This document shows positions 1-6,175 of a stretch of 6,175 nucleotides of DNA, in pieces (position 1 is the stretch's first letter; every line of letters starts with the position of its first letter). Made by a program: the position numbers and the translations under genes. The stretch is from Methylococcaceae bacterium (GTDB taxonomy: Bacteria; Pseudomonadota; Gammaproteobacteria; Methylococcales; Methylomonadaceae): contig CANKON010000092.1 of the NCBI GenBank assembly GCA_947484105.1, positions 1 through 6,175 of the forward strand, given 5' to 3'. Under the pieces are notes generated by a model. It searched no databases. It saw nothing but the letters and a program-made list of their open reading frames with translations, and had not been told where the DNA came from.

Positions 1-745
1 CAGATTGCGGCAAATGTCCGATTTCACGCGCTCTTTTGTGGCTGATATTTTGTGTGACCATTTCGTCATCCGTCCAAAATGTACCGTCAACCAATAAGCA
101 ATCGACATTTTGCAGCGCGTCCATAACGTGCGGTTCGATTTCACCCAAACCAGGTGAATAAAACACTTTTTTGCCAGTCGAAATTTGCTCAATAATCACG
201 CCGATATTGTCGCCATCGTGCGGATCGTGGCGGTGTGGCGAATACGGCGGAGCTTTGCTTTTCAATGCTTGCGTGTAAAAACGCAAATCGGCAATCGCAG
301 GAATTTCAAAACTGCTGCCATCGACGGGAATATCGTGATGATTCACGGTGCAATAATCTTTCAACATCGTGAACAACGGAAAGCCGCTGGTTAAATCTTG
401 CTTCACCATTTCGGAGCAATAAATATCGAGCGGTTTGCCTTCGCGCAACATCAATAATCCCGTGGTGTGGTCGATTTGGCTGTCCATCAAAATAATCGCT
501 TTGATGCCAGTGTCACGAATACCGTTTTGCGGTTGCATCGCGGGAAAGGCTTCGAGTTGAGCGCGAATATCAGGCGAGGCATTAAACAATAACCAATTTT
601 TATCATCCGTGCTGATGGCGATTGATGATTGTGTTCGTGCCGTACCGTTCATTTCACCGCGTCGAATACGGTGACAATTATGGCAATTACAATTCCATTG
701 TGGAAAACCACCGCCAGCACCTGAACCTAAAACTCTAATTTTCAT
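1..745 (-). CDS. pqqB: PqqB, PQQ biosynthesis metallo-hydrolase-fold protein (3' end outside window)
   Basis: PqqB is a metallo-beta-lactamase-fold protein of pyrroloquinoline quinone biosynthesis. Published work assigns it an oxidative step on the tyrosine-derived intermediate between PqqE and PqqC. Translated from the ATG at 745, the frame stays open for 248 codons to the window edge. The family is usually about 300 residues, so roughly the last 50 are missing. The N-terminus has the family signature: MKIRVLGSGAGGGFPQWNC, then a zinc-type cysteine cluster C19-x-C21-xx-C24. The segment DSQIDHTTGLL at residues 88-98 is the PqqB version of the metallo-beta-lactamase metal-binding motif and lacks the full HxHxDH. 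Further conserved-looking pieces are HRHDPHDGDNIG near 171-182 and VDGTFW near 219-224. An AGGA ribosome binding site at 753-756 lies 7 nt before the start. pqqA lies 77 bp upstream with a terminator-like hairpin between them, so expression probably depends on read-through. No internal stop or frameshift is seen. Confidence 0.96.
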   Translation of the reverse strand, partial: MKIRVLGSGAGGGFPQWNCNCHNCHRIRRGEMNGTARTQSSIAISTDDKNWLLFNASPDIRAQLEAFPAMQPQNGIRDTGIKAIILMDSQIDHTTGLLMLREGKPLDIYCSEMVKQDLTSGFPLFTMLKDYCTVNHHDIPVDGSSFEIPAIADLRFYTQALKSKAPPYSPHRHDPHDGDNIGVIIEQISTGKKVFYSPGLGEIEPHVMDALQNVDCLLVDGTFWTDDEMVTQNISHKRAREIGHLPQS

Positions 746-752
746 TTTGTAA

Positions 753-756
753 TCCT
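753..756 (-). promoter_or_regulatory. Ribosome binding site of pqqB
   Basis: On the minus strand an AGGA motif lies 7 nt upstream of the ATG at 745, which is ordinary Shine-Dalgarno spacing. It supports that ATG as the start of pqqB. Confidence 0.7.
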
Positions 757-772
757 GTAAAAATAAAACTCG

Positions 773-799
773 AAAAAAAAGGGGCAATCGCCCCTTTTT
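773..799 (-). terminator. Intrinsic terminator/attenuator between pqqA and pqqB
   Basis: On the minus strand a perfect GGGGC-GATT-GCCCC stem-loop (781-794) is flanked by an A-run before it (795-799) and eight T residues after it (780-773). This is a textbook Rho-independent terminator, and the A/T flanks can extend the stem. It starts 24 nt past the pqqA stop and ends 28 nt before the pqqB start. Because pqqB is in the same direction and I see no clear promoter in the remaining gap, I infer partial termination: abundant short pqqA message and less pqqB-onward read-through. Higher pqqA than pqqB-E transcript levels are known in other PQQ producers. The opposite strand has only five T residues, so it looks directional. 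Confidence 0.85.
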
Positions 800-822
800 C
801 TTGATTTAAAACTCGTTAGAAA

Positions 823-897
823 TTAACGGTTATAAATGTACATTGTAACTTCAAAACCGAAACGTAAATCGGTGTAGCTCGGTGTTTCCCATTTCAT
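823..897 (-). CDS. pqqA: PqqA, 24-residue PQQ precursor peptide
   Basis: PqqA is the ribosomally made peptide whose glutamate and tyrosine side chains become the PQQ skeleton. The radical SAM enzyme PqqE, with the chaperone PqqD, joins the two residues by a carbon-carbon bond. The ORF runs from ATG at 897 to TAA at 823 and encodes 24 residues, the usual size. It begins MKWETPSYTDLRF and carries the conserved core GFEVTMYIYNR. The reacting residues are E16 and Y20 in the E-x-x-x-Y motif, both present. A strong AGAGGT ribosome binding site lies 7 nt upstream. pqqB follows in the same direction after a terminator-like hairpin. The gene is too short for most ORF callers, but the peptide match is unmistakable. 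The cross-linking enzymes PqqD and PqqE are not in this window and would be expected downstream of pqqB or elsewhere. Confidence 0.97.
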   Translation of the reverse strand: MKWETPSYTDLRFGFEVTMYIYNR

Positions 898-904
898 AAT
901 CGTG

Positions 905-910
905 ACCTCT
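905..910 (-). promoter_or_regulatory. Strong ribosome binding site of pqqA
   Basis: AGAGGT on the minus strand lies 7 nt before the pqqA ATG. It is among the best Shine-Dalgarno matches in the window, alongside AGGAG before ndk, and clearly better than the sites before rlmN, pilF and prfC. This agrees with a precursor peptide needed in quantity. Confidence 0.75.
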
Positions 911-917
911 GAAAGTT

Positions 918-944
918 TTTATAATTGGATATTTAGCTTGTTAA
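918..944 (-). promoter_or_regulatory. Weak candidate promoter for pqqA
   Basis: On the minus strand TTAACA (939-944) and TATAAA (918-923) resemble -35 and -10 boxes, but the spacer is only 15 bp, shorter than the preferred 16-18. The -10-like box ends 20 bp before the pqqA start, so the leader would be very short. A 5-bp inverted repeat, AGCTT/AAGCT (935-939 and 949-953), overlaps the -35 region and could be a regulator site or chance. A promoter here is plausible because pqqA begins a new functional unit, but the motif match is poor. Confidence 0.3.
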
Positions 945-952
945 CTCTAAGC

Positions 953-998
953 TGGTGGCATTGTAAAAGGATTCGTTTTTTTACGCAACATTCCACCA
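953..998 (-). repeat. Imperfect inverted repeat in the prfC-pqqA gap
   Basis: The arms TGGTGG (993-998 on the minus strand) and CCACCA (958-953) are perfectly complementary and separated by 34 bp that contains an additional TTG/CAA pairing. No T-run follows directly, so it does not look like a Rho-independent terminator for prfC. It may be a structure in the leader of a read-through transcript, or chance. I find no clear terminator for prfC anywhere in this 111-bp gap. Confidence 0.3.
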
Positions 999-1008
999 AA
1001 CATGCTTG

Positions 1009-2589
1009 TTACAACTCGCGAGTCGAACTAAATTTAATGTCTGGATAACGTTCTTCAGCAAGTTGTAAATTAACGCGACTATTTGCGACATAAACTAAAT
1101 AACCGCCTCCGTCTTCCGCTAAATTATCAAAGGCTTTCTTTTTGAATTCTTCGAGTTTCACAAGATTATTAGAACTCACCCAACGTACCGCCGAAATGGG
1201 AATCGCGTCATAAACACATTCGACGTTGTATTCACTTTTTAAACGAAACGCGGTCACATCAAACTGCAACACACCGACTGCCCCTAAAATTAAATCGTTG
1301 TTTTTTAATGGTCGAAATAACTGTGTTGCACCTTCTTCAGTCAATTGAATTAAGCCTTTTTGCAACGCTTTCGCACGAAGAGGGTCTTTTAAAACTACGC
1401 GACGAAATAATTCTGGCGCGAAATAAGGAATACCGCCATATTTTAAAGCTTCGCCTTGAGTAAAGGTATCACCAACTTGAATCGTCCCGTGATTGTGCAA
1501 ACCAATAATATCGCCTGCGTAGGCTTCTTCAACGGCATTTCGGGTTGCCGCTTGAAACGTAATAGCGTTCGCAATTTGAATACTTTTCCCTAAACGAACG
1601 TGATGAATTTTCATGCCTTTGTCGAATTTTCCTGAACATACGCGCAAAAATGCAACACGGTCACGATGTGACGGATCCATATTCGCCTGAACTTTGAACA
1701 CAAACCCTGTAAATTTTTCTTCACTAGGCAAAACCGTCCGTTGCACCGCTTCACGCGGCAATGGAGAGGGTGCGTATTCAGCAAAGGCATCAAGTAATTC
1801 TAAAATACCAAAATTATTCACCGCCGAACCGAAGAAAACGGGTGTTAATTTACCAGCTAAATACGCTTCTAAATCAAATTCGTGACTTGCACCTTGAACT
1901 AATTCGATTTCGTCACGCAATTCTTGCGCTTGCGAGCCTAGCAATTCATCGAGTTTCGGATTTTCTAACCCTTTGATGACTTCGGCTTCGGCAATTTTTC
2001 CACCGTGTTGTGCGCTGAATAAATGAATTTCATCTTTGTAAATGTGATAAACGCCTTTAAACCGTTTACCCATGCCGATAGGCCAAGTCATTGGCGCACA
2101 TTGAATTTTTAAAACGTGTTCCACTTCGTCAAGTAATTCAATCGGTTCACGTCCTTCACGGTCTAATTTGTTGATAAACGTTAAAATCGGCGTGGTTCGC
2201 AAACGGCACACCTCCATTAAGTTAATCGTCCGTTCTTCAACGCCTTTTGCCACGTCAATAATCATCAACGCTGAATCGACGGCGGTTAACGTGCGATAAG
2301 TATCTTCCGAAAAATCTTCGTGACCTGGTGTGTCGAGTAGGTTAATCACGCAATCTTTATGTTCAAACTGCATGACCGACGTGGTGACAGAAATACCGCG
2401 CTCTTTTTCCATTTCCATCCAATCAGACGTTGCATGCCTTGCAGCTTTTCGACCTTTGACAGAACCTGCTAATTGAATCGCACCACCGAATAACAATAAT
2501 TTTTCAGTAACGGTAGTTTTACCCGCGTCGGGGTGAGAAATAATCGCAAACGTGCGACGGCGTTGTAATTCACTGAAATTTTGAGGCAT
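1009..2589 (-). CDS. prfC: Peptide chain release factor 3 (RF3)
   Basis: RF3 is a ribosome-bound translational GTPase that drives release of RF1 or RF2 after peptide hydrolysis and takes part in post-peptidyl-transfer quality control. The 526-residue product is the normal length (E. coli about 529) and aligns by eye along its whole length. The GTPase motifs are intact: G1 SHPDAGKTT at 18-26, switch region ERGISVTTS at 63-71, G3 DTPGH at 86-90, G4 NKLD at 140-143 and G5 GSAV at 254-257. Family-typical segments [27 protein letters not shown] and, in domain [16 protein letters not shown] separate RF3 from EF-G. The ATG at 2589 is supported by the [19 protein letters not shown] start, which matches the family N-terminus. 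The Shine-Dalgarno is weak (AGAG at 2598-2601, 8 nt spacing). prfC follows pilF after 22 bp with no terminator, so the two are probably co-transcribed. The next gene, pqqA, is functionally unrelated. Confidence 0.98.
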   Translation of the reverse strand: MPQNFSELQRRRTFAIISHPDAGKTTVTEKLLLFGGAIQLAGSVKGRKAARHATSDWMEMEKERGISVTTSVMQFEHKDCVINLLDTPGHEDFSEDTYRTLTAVDSALMIIDVAKGVEERTINLMEVCRLRTTPILTFINKLDREGREPIELLDEVEHVLKIQCAPMTWPIGMGKRFKGVYHIYKDEIHLFSAQHGGKIAEAEVIKGLENPKLDELLGSQAQELRDEIELVQGASHEFDLEAYLAGKLTPVFFGSAVNNFGILELLDAFAEYAPSPLPREAVQRTVLPSEEKFTGFVFKVQANMDPSHRDRVAFLRVCSGKFDKGMKIHHVRLGKSIQIANAITFQAATRNAVEEAYAGDIIGLHNHGTIQVGDTFTQGEALKYGGIPYFAPELFRRVVLKDPLRAKALQKGLIQLTEEGATQLFRPLKNNDLILGAVGVLQFDVTAFRLKSEYNVECVYDAIPISAVRWVSSNNLVKLEEFKKKAFDNLAEDGGGYLVYVANSRVNLQLAEERYPDIKFSSTREL

Positions 2590-2611
2590 TTTTGAAACTC
2601 TAAAAAGGAGA

Positions 2612-3358
2612 TTATTTATTTAATTTAAACCGTTTTGCTTCAGCAGAAAGCGGAAATTTTGTTAGGATTAAAGTTTGATAATGTTTTGCCATACCTGCAT
2701 TACCTGTCGCGCCTTCAATTTGTGCGGCTATCAATAACGATTCGGGTGTATGTTCTGAAACTTGCGCGTAACGATTTAAATAAACTCTTGCTGCCGAAAA
2801 ATTACCTTGGTGATAATTTACTTTTTGCATTTCTAGTAACGCGGGAGAATAATTTTGATTGAGTTGCAGTGCTTGCGTGAAATAAGTTTCAGCCTCTTGA
2901 TATTTTGCTAACTGCATATAACAGCGTCCTAAATTCGTCATCGCCAACCACGGACGTTCATTCAGACCATCTGTTGTCGCCGCTGTTAATAAGGCCATCC
3001 CGTTTTCAGTTTCACCCTGTTCACATAAAAAACGCCCGTAATTATTTTTAATCCCTAAATCGTCAGGCGTTAAAGTAATCGCAGTTTGATAATGTAAACG
3101 GGCATCGTCGATTTTATTAAGTTTTTCATCTAAAAAAGCCAGCGCGTTAAAAGCTTGCGCGTTTTTAGAATCTAAGCGAATCGCGTGTTGCAAATTTTCT
3201 TTCGCGATTTCCAACTTATTTAAATTCAAATAACGCACGCCGAGTTGTAAATAAACATTCGCAGCATTACCTTCCACAGATTTTGTATCGTCGGTTGTTG
3301 CACACGCTGTTAAAAAACAAACGAAAATGCTTGAAAGGAATAATTTGGAAGTTCGCAT
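2612..3358 (-). CDS. pilF: Type IV pilus biogenesis lipoprotein PilF/PilW-like, TPR protein
   Basis: In type IV pilus systems PilF (called PilW in some species) is an outer-membrane lipoprotein that acts as pilotin, helping the secretin PilQ reach the outer membrane and assemble. The 248-residue product begins with a lipoprotein signal peptide: MRTSK, a hydrophobic stretch at 6-17, then lipobox L16-T-A-C19. C19 is the predicted lipidated residue, and the next residue is Ala rather than Asp, which fits outer-membrane sorting. After a short linker come about six tetratricopeptide repeats (roughly 33-66, 67-100, 101-134, 137-170, 171-203 and 206-239), with signatures such as [22 protein letters not shown] split over the first helices and [14 protein letters not shown] in the fourth. 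The name rests on this architecture and on position directly after rlmN, the usual gammaproteobacterial neighbour. The start lies 3 bp past the rlmN stop with little Shine-Dalgarno, suggesting translational coupling. No other pilus genes are in view, so a general TPR lipoprotein remains the fallback call. Confidence 0.9.
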   Translation of the reverse strand: MRTSKLFLSSIFVCFLTACATTDDTKSVEGNAANVYLQLGVRYLNLNKLEIAKENLQHAIRLDSKNAQAFNALAFLDEKLNKIDDARLHYQTAITLTPDDLGIKNNYGRFLCEQGETENGMALLTAATTDGLNERPWLAMTNLGRCYMQLAKYQEAETYFTQALQLNQNYSPALLEMQKVNYHQGNFSAARVYLNRYAQVSEHTPESLLIAAQIEGATGNAGMAKHYQTLILTKFPLSAEAKRFKLNK

Positions 3359-3361
3359 TGA

Positions 3362-4462
3362 TTACGCCATTTTTTGAAGTTTTAAATGCCGCCGACTTTT
3401 GTCTGCAACTTGTCCGACCAATTGCCCACAAGCCGCATCAATATCATCACCGCGTGTTTTACGCACAGTCGTAATAATTCCAGCGTCATTGAGCATCGTT
3501 TTAAATTTTAAAAGCGTTTCTTTTTTTGAGCAGCGATAAGGTGAATTCGGGAACGGATTGAACGGAATTAAATTAAGTTTGCACGGTACAGTTTTGAGTA
3601 ATTTAATCAAGCCTCGTGCGTCAATATCGGTATCGTTCACGCCATCCAGCATCACATATTCAAACGTAATAAAACGACGTGGCGCAGTTTTTGCATTTTC
3701 ACGGCAAGCCTCCATTAAAACGTTTAATGGATATTTTTTGTTAATTGGTACAAGTTCATCGCGTAATTCGTCACGCACGGCGTGAAGTGAAATGGCTAAA
3801 CTCACATCAAGTGCTTCGGCGAGTTTTTCAATTGCAGGCACAACGCCAGACGAACTGATTGTCACACGGCGTTTTGACAAGCCATAAGCAAAATCGTCCA
3901 TCATCAAATTACACGCCGCAACAACGTTATCAAAATTCAATAACGGTTCGCCCATGCCCATCATCACAACATTGGTAATTCTGCGTTCTTTGCCAACACG
4001 ATTTTGTGCAACAAAAAGCTGCCCGATAATTTCAGAAGTCGTGAGATTTCGATTAAAACCTTGTTGCGCGGTCGAACAAAAACTACACGCCAATGCACAA
4101 CCGATTTGTGACGAAATGCACAACGTATTGCGGTCATCTTCAGGAATAAACACACTTTCGATACGATTGCCACAATGCGTTTGCATCGCCCATTTTATAG
4201 TGCCGTCAGTCGCAATTTGTTCAACTACAATCTCGGGCGTTTCAATGACGCAATTTTCAACCAAATAAGCACGAAGCGTTTTACTGAAATTAGTCATTTC
4301 ATTGAAATCGTACACATCTTCCTGATAAATCCATTTCATCAATTGTGTAGCGCGGAAAGATTTTTCACCTAAACCGACAAAAAAGGCGGTTAAGCCTTTT
4401 CTGTCTAAGTCGAGCAAATTAACCTTTTTGGGAGGATTAACGAGTTCTTGCAACAATTTCAT
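3362..4462 (-). CDS. rlmN: RlmN, dual-specificity 23S rRNA/tRNA adenine-C2 methyltransferase
   Basis: RlmN is a radical SAM enzyme that methylates C2 of A2503 in 23S rRNA and of A37 in a subset of tRNAs, tuning translational accuracy. The 366-residue product has the iron-sulfur cluster motif C122-xxx-C126-xx-C129 within [20 protein letters not shown]. It also has both cysteines of the ping-pong mechanism, C115 in NTLCISSQ and C345 in DAACGQL, counterparts of E. coli C118 and C355. The SAM-binding GMGEP is at 169-173, and the family segments MKWIY (42-46) and [12 protein letters not shown] (298-309) are present. Having both catalytic cysteines supports RlmN activity, and the sequence follows RlmN rather than Cfr. 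The ATG at 4462 lies inside ndk, giving a 26-bp overlap. It gives 14 residues before the conserved VNLLDLDR block, close to the E. coli N-terminus. Its Shine-Dalgarno is weak, so a start slightly downstream at a TTG codon in that block is possible. pilF follows after 3 bp. Confidence 0.97.
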   Translation of the reverse strand: MKLLQELVNPPKKVNLLDLDRKGLTAFFVGLGEKSFRATQLMKWIYQEDVYDFNEMTNFSKTLRAYLVENCVIETPEIVVEQIATDGTIKWAMQTHCGNRIESVFIPEDDRNTLCISSQIGCALACSFCSTAQQGFNRNLTTSEIIGQLFVAQNRVGKERRITNVVMMGMGEPLLNFDNVVAACNLMMDDFAYGLSKRRVTISSSGVVPAIEKLAEALDVSLAISLHAVRDELRDELVPINKKYPLNVLMEACRENAKTAPRRFITFEYVMLDGVNDTDIDARGLIKLLKTVPCKLNLIPFNPFPNSPYRCSKKETLLKFKTMLNDAGIITTVRKTRGDDIDAACGQLVGQVADKSRRHLKLQKMA

Positions 4463-4868
4463 TTTCCGTGAAAAAGTAAGAAATTTCGCGTGCTGCTGAT
4501 TCTAAAGCGTCAGAACCATGAACCGCATTTTCGTCGATGCTTGCTGCGAAATCAGCGCGGATTGTGCCAGCAGCGGCTTCTTTTGGATTCGTTGCCCCCA
4601 AAATTTCACGGTGTTTTAAAACCGCATTTTCGCCTTCTAAAACTTGCATAATCACAGGACCAGAAGTCATGAAAGATACTAAATCAGCAAAAAATCCGCG
4701 TTCGCTGTGTTCTGCATAAAAACCTTCTGCTTGTTCTTTGGTTAAATGCAACATTTTTGCCGCGATAATTTGCAACCCGTTTTGTTCAAAACGGCTGTAA
4801 ATTTGACCGATTACGTTTTTTGCAACAGCGTCAGGTTTGATGATTGAAAATGTGCGTTCGATTGCCAT
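4437..4868 (-). CDS. ndk: Nucleoside diphosphate kinase
   Basis: NDK transfers the gamma phosphate from ATP to other nucleoside diphosphates through a phosphohistidine, keeping GTP and dNTP pools balanced. The 143-residue product is the standard bacterial length. It starts [15 protein letters not shown], with the nucleotide-binding K11-P-D motif. The catalytic histidine is H117 in [12 protein letters not shown], and further conserved pieces are MTSGPV (67-72) and GATNP (91-95). The C-terminus EIVARTR is a normal ending for gammaproteobacterial NDK. The ATG at 4868 has an AGGAG ribosome binding site 11 nt upstream, slightly far but convincing. It is the first gene after the fusA-like terminator and has its own promoter candidate, so it probably heads an ndk-rlmN-pilF-prfC operon. 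Its last 26 bp overlap the rlmN start. Confidence 0.99.
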   Translation of the reverse strand: MAIERTFSIIKPDAVAKNVIGQIYSRFEQNGLQIIAAKMLHLTKEQAEGFYAEHSERGFFADLVSFMTSGPVIMQVLEGENAVLKHREILGATNPKEAAAGTIRADFAASIDENAVHGSDALESAAREISYFFTENEIVARTR

Positions 4869-4879
4869 GAATTTTAAAA

Positions 4880-4884
4880 CTCCT
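4880..4884 (-). promoter_or_regulatory. Ribosome binding site of ndk
   Basis: AGGAG on the minus strand, 11 nt upstream of the ATG at 4868. The spacing is longer than the usual 5-9 nt, but no closer alternative exists, and the NDK N-terminus fixes the start. Confidence 0.6.
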
Positions 4885-4910
4885 AAATTGTTAAATTAAA
4901 ATGAATGTAG

Positions 4911-4939
4911 ATTATAGCGGATTTACCGCATCTAAATCC
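4911..4939 (-). promoter_or_regulatory. Promoter candidate for the ndk operon
   Basis: A consensus TATAAT box (4911-4916, minus strand) lies 42 bp upstream of the ndk start, in the gap after the fusA-like terminator. At the standard 17-bp spacing the -35 position (4934-4939) reads GGATTT, a poor match to TTGACA, and there is no extended -10 TG. A perfect -10 with a poor -35 covered by an inverted repeat suggests a regulated or activator-helped promoter, or a weak constitutive one. The first explanation is inference. Confidence 0.55.
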
Positions 4940-4940
4940 G
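4918..4940. repeat. Perfect 8-bp inverted repeat over the ndk -35 region (possible operator)
   Basis: The arms CGGATTTA (4918-4925) and TAAATCCG (4933-4940) are exact reverse complements separated by 7 bp, giving a 23-bp dyad. It begins one base away from the TATAAT box and covers the spacer and the -35 position. It has no T-run, so it is not a terminator. Size and position fit a dimeric regulator binding site, but I do not recognise the motif. A hairpin belonging to a read-through transcript is the alternative. Confidence 0.5.
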
Positions 4941-4944
4941 AATG

Positions 4945-4984
4945 AAAAAAGCGCAAGCCACATTTCTGCAACTTGCGCCTTTTT
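4945..4984 (-). terminator. Intrinsic terminator after the EF-G gene
   Basis: On the minus strand GCGCAAG (4978-4972) pairs perfectly with CTTGCGC (4957-4951) across a 14-nt loop, followed by six T residues (4950-4945). Five A residues in the six bases before the stem (4984-4979) extend the symmetry, so the + strand also has a T-run after the stem, but no gene converges from that side within this window. The stem begins 20 nt past the EF-G stop. It separates the EF-G gene from the ndk promoter. Confidence 0.85.
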
Positions 4985-4998
4985 GTCAGCTCAGAAAA

Positions 4999-6175
4999 CT
5001 ATTTTTTTTCTTTCGCTTTGTTACGTTCTGTGACTTCTTTGATTACTTCTTCAGAAACGTTTTTAGGGCAAGGTAAGTAATGCGAGAATTCCATCGAGAA
5101 CTGACCACGACCTGAAGTCATAGTACGCAAATCACCGATATAACCAAACATTTCGCTCAAAGGAACTTCTGATTTAATACGAACGCCAGTTGGACCCGCA
5201 TCTTGCGATTTAATCATGCCGCGACGACGGTTTAAATCGCCGATTACGTCACCAACGTGGTCAGACGGTGTAAATGTGTCAACCGCCATGATTGGTTCAA
5301 TCAATTGTGGACCCGCTTTTGGCATGGTTTGACGGAACGCTGCTTTTGCCGCAATTTCAAACGCAATTGCTGATGAATCCACCGCGTGGAATCCACCGTC
5401 AGTTAAATTCACTTTGAAATCTAAGCAAGGGAAGCCAGCTAAAACGCCTTTGTCGAGCATTGATTTGAAGCCTTTTTCAACTGCTGGCCAGTATTCGCGT
5501 GGCACGTTACCGCCTGTAACGGTTGATTCAAATACGAAACCTGTACCTGGTTCACCTGGGGTGATGATGTAGTTGATTTTGCCGTACTGACCAGAACCAC
5601 CTGATTGTTTTTTGTGGGTGTATTCGTCTTCCACTTCGCGAGTAATCGTTTCACGGTAAGCAACTTGTGGTTTACCAACAATTACGTCAACGCCATGGGT
5701 TCGACGCAAAATATCCACTTTAATGTCTAAATGTAATTCGCCCATGCCTTTCAAAATCGTTTCGCCGCTGTCTTCGTCGGTTTCAACGTGGAAAGAAGGA
5801 TCTTCTTGAATCATTTTGCCTAATGCAACACCCATTTTTTCAGAAGCGGCTTTATCTTTTGGCGAAATTGCCAACGAGATTACAGGTTCTGGGAATACCA
5901 TTGGTTCTAATGTTGCTGGGAATTTTGGATCGCACAACGTGTGACCAGTTTGCACGTTTTTCATACCTAAAACGGCAACGATGTCGCCCGCTTGCGCTGA
6001 TTCCAATTCGATACGATTGTCAGCGTGCATTTCAACGATACGACCAATACGTTCGGTTTTACCCGTGAATGTATTTAAAACCGCTGTACCTTTTTCTAAT
6101 TTACCTGAGTAAATACGCAAGAAAGTCAACGCGCCAAAACGGTCATCCATAATTTTGAACGCTAATGAACGCAAA
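4999..6175 (-). CDS. fusA2: Elongation factor G, second type (FusA2-like), C-terminal part
   Basis: EF-G is the translational GTPase that moves tRNA and mRNA through the ribosome after peptide bond formation and, with RRF, splits ribosomes. Only the last 391 or so codons are present, and the frame is open to the window edge. An intact EF-G is about 690-700 residues, so the G domain is missing from view. Visible domains, numbered from the first complete codon in the window: end of II to about 88, III at 95-165 (with [11 protein letters not shown]), IV at 170-290, and V at 291-370. The domain IV tip [10 protein letters not shown] (259-268) has the histidine (H263) that enters the decoding site. 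Segments such as [28 protein letters not shown] and the lysine-rich tail ERNKAKEKK resemble the second, FusA2-type EF-G of gammaproteobacteria more than the str-operon EF-G. The location next to ndk rather than rpsG/tuf agrees. Calling it a second copy is inference, since the rest of the genome is not visible. The gene ends in TAG. Confidence 0.9.
   Translation of the reverse strand, partial: LRSLAFKIMDDRFGALTFLRIYSGKLEKGTAVLNTFTGKTERIGRIVEMHADNRIELESAQAGDIVAVLGMKNVQTGHTLCDPKFPATLEPMVFPEPVISLAISPKDKAASEKMGVALGKMIQEDPSFHVETDEDSGETILKGMGELHLDIKVDILRRTHGVDVIVGKPQVAYRETITREVEDEYTHKKQSGGSGQYGKINYIITPGEPGTGFVFESTVTGGNVPREYWPAVEKGFKSMLDKGVLAGFPCLDFKVNLTDGGFHAVDSSAIAFEIAAKAAFRQTMPKAGPQLIEPIMAVDTFTPSDHVGDVIGDLNRRRGMIKSQDAGPTGVRIKSEVPLSEMFGYIGDLRTMTSGRGQFSMEFSHYLPCPKNVSEEVIKEVTERNKAKEKK

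Noticed and set aside
185..394. 69-codon plus-strand ORF near the window start
   Set aside because: It is antisense to pqqB, whose reading frame is conserved throughout. There is no protein-like signature.
898..1008. Possible riboswitch or small RNA upstream of pqqA
   Set aside because: Apart from short inverted repeats I see no known riboswitch core or a complete terminator, so an RNA gene call is not supported.
2601..2611. AGGAG on the plus strand between pilF and prfC
   Set aside because: It looks like a Shine-Dalgarno but is on the wrong strand for every gene here, and no plausible plus-strand gene follows.
3954..4268. 104-codon plus-strand ORF opposite rlmN
   Set aside because: It lies wholly antisense to the conserved radical SAM core of rlmN, has no recognisable domain and no good ribosome binding site, and looks like a codon-usage shadow.
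5439..5681. 80-codon minus-strand ORF inside the EF-G gene
   Set aside because: It overlaps EF-G domain IV coding sequence in another frame, with low-complexity composition. It is a shadow.
6172..6174. TTG codon at the window edge as the start of the EF-G gene
   Set aside because: The sequence after it aligns with the interior of EF-G domain II, and the frame is open to the last base, so this is a truncated gene rather than a short protein with a TTG start.

Overview
The window reads as chromosomal DNA from a fairly AT-rich gammaproteobacterium that makes the redox cofactor PQQ. The core order ndk-rlmN-pilF, with a PilF-type lipoprotein, is the arrangement known from gammaproteobacteria. The pqqA-pqqB genes suggest a quinoprotein-dependent lifestyle such as methanol, alcohol or sugar oxidation. 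A methanotroph or methylotroph (Methylococcales-like), or a sulfur-oxidising relative such as the Beggiatoa/Thiothrix group, would fit. This taxonomic guess is an inference, and the window alone does not settle it.

Every gene lies on the minus strand, so transcription runs from high to low coordinates. (1) 4999-6175: the C-terminal part of an elongation factor G, of the second (FusA2-like) type, closed by a hairpin plus T-run terminator at 4945-4984. (2) 4869-4945: a short regulatory gap with a consensus TATAAT box and a perfect 8-bp inverted repeat, probably the promoter of the next operon. (3) 2612-4868: ndk, rlmN and pilF, tightly packed: ndk and rlmN overlap by 26 bp, and rlmN and pilF are 3 bp apart. 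(4) 1009-2589: prfC (release factor 3), 22 bp after pilF and probably in the same transcript. (5) 898-1008: a gap holding inverted repeats and a weak promoter candidate. (6) 823-897: pqqA, a 24-residue precursor peptide that is easily missed, followed by a terminator-like hairpin at 773-799. (7) 1-745: the first 248 codons of pqqB, running off the window.

Four of the seven genes serve translation or nucleotide supply: an EF-G paralogue, NDK (GTP supply), RlmN (rRNA/tRNA methylation) and RF3. PilF serves type IV pilus assembly, and the pqq genes begin a cofactor biosynthesis operon. The hairpin between pqqA and pqqB probably lets the precursor peptide be made in excess over the downstream enzymes.

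All seven genes belong to well-known families with intact motifs, and I see no undescribed system. The points most worth checking are the dyad over the ndk promoter, the pqqA/pqqB hairpin, and the unusual junctions that place an EF-G paralogue before ndk and prfC-pqq after pilF. There are no tRNAs, rRNAs, CRISPR arrays or insertion sequences that I can recognise, and no gene-free stretch exceeds 130 bp.
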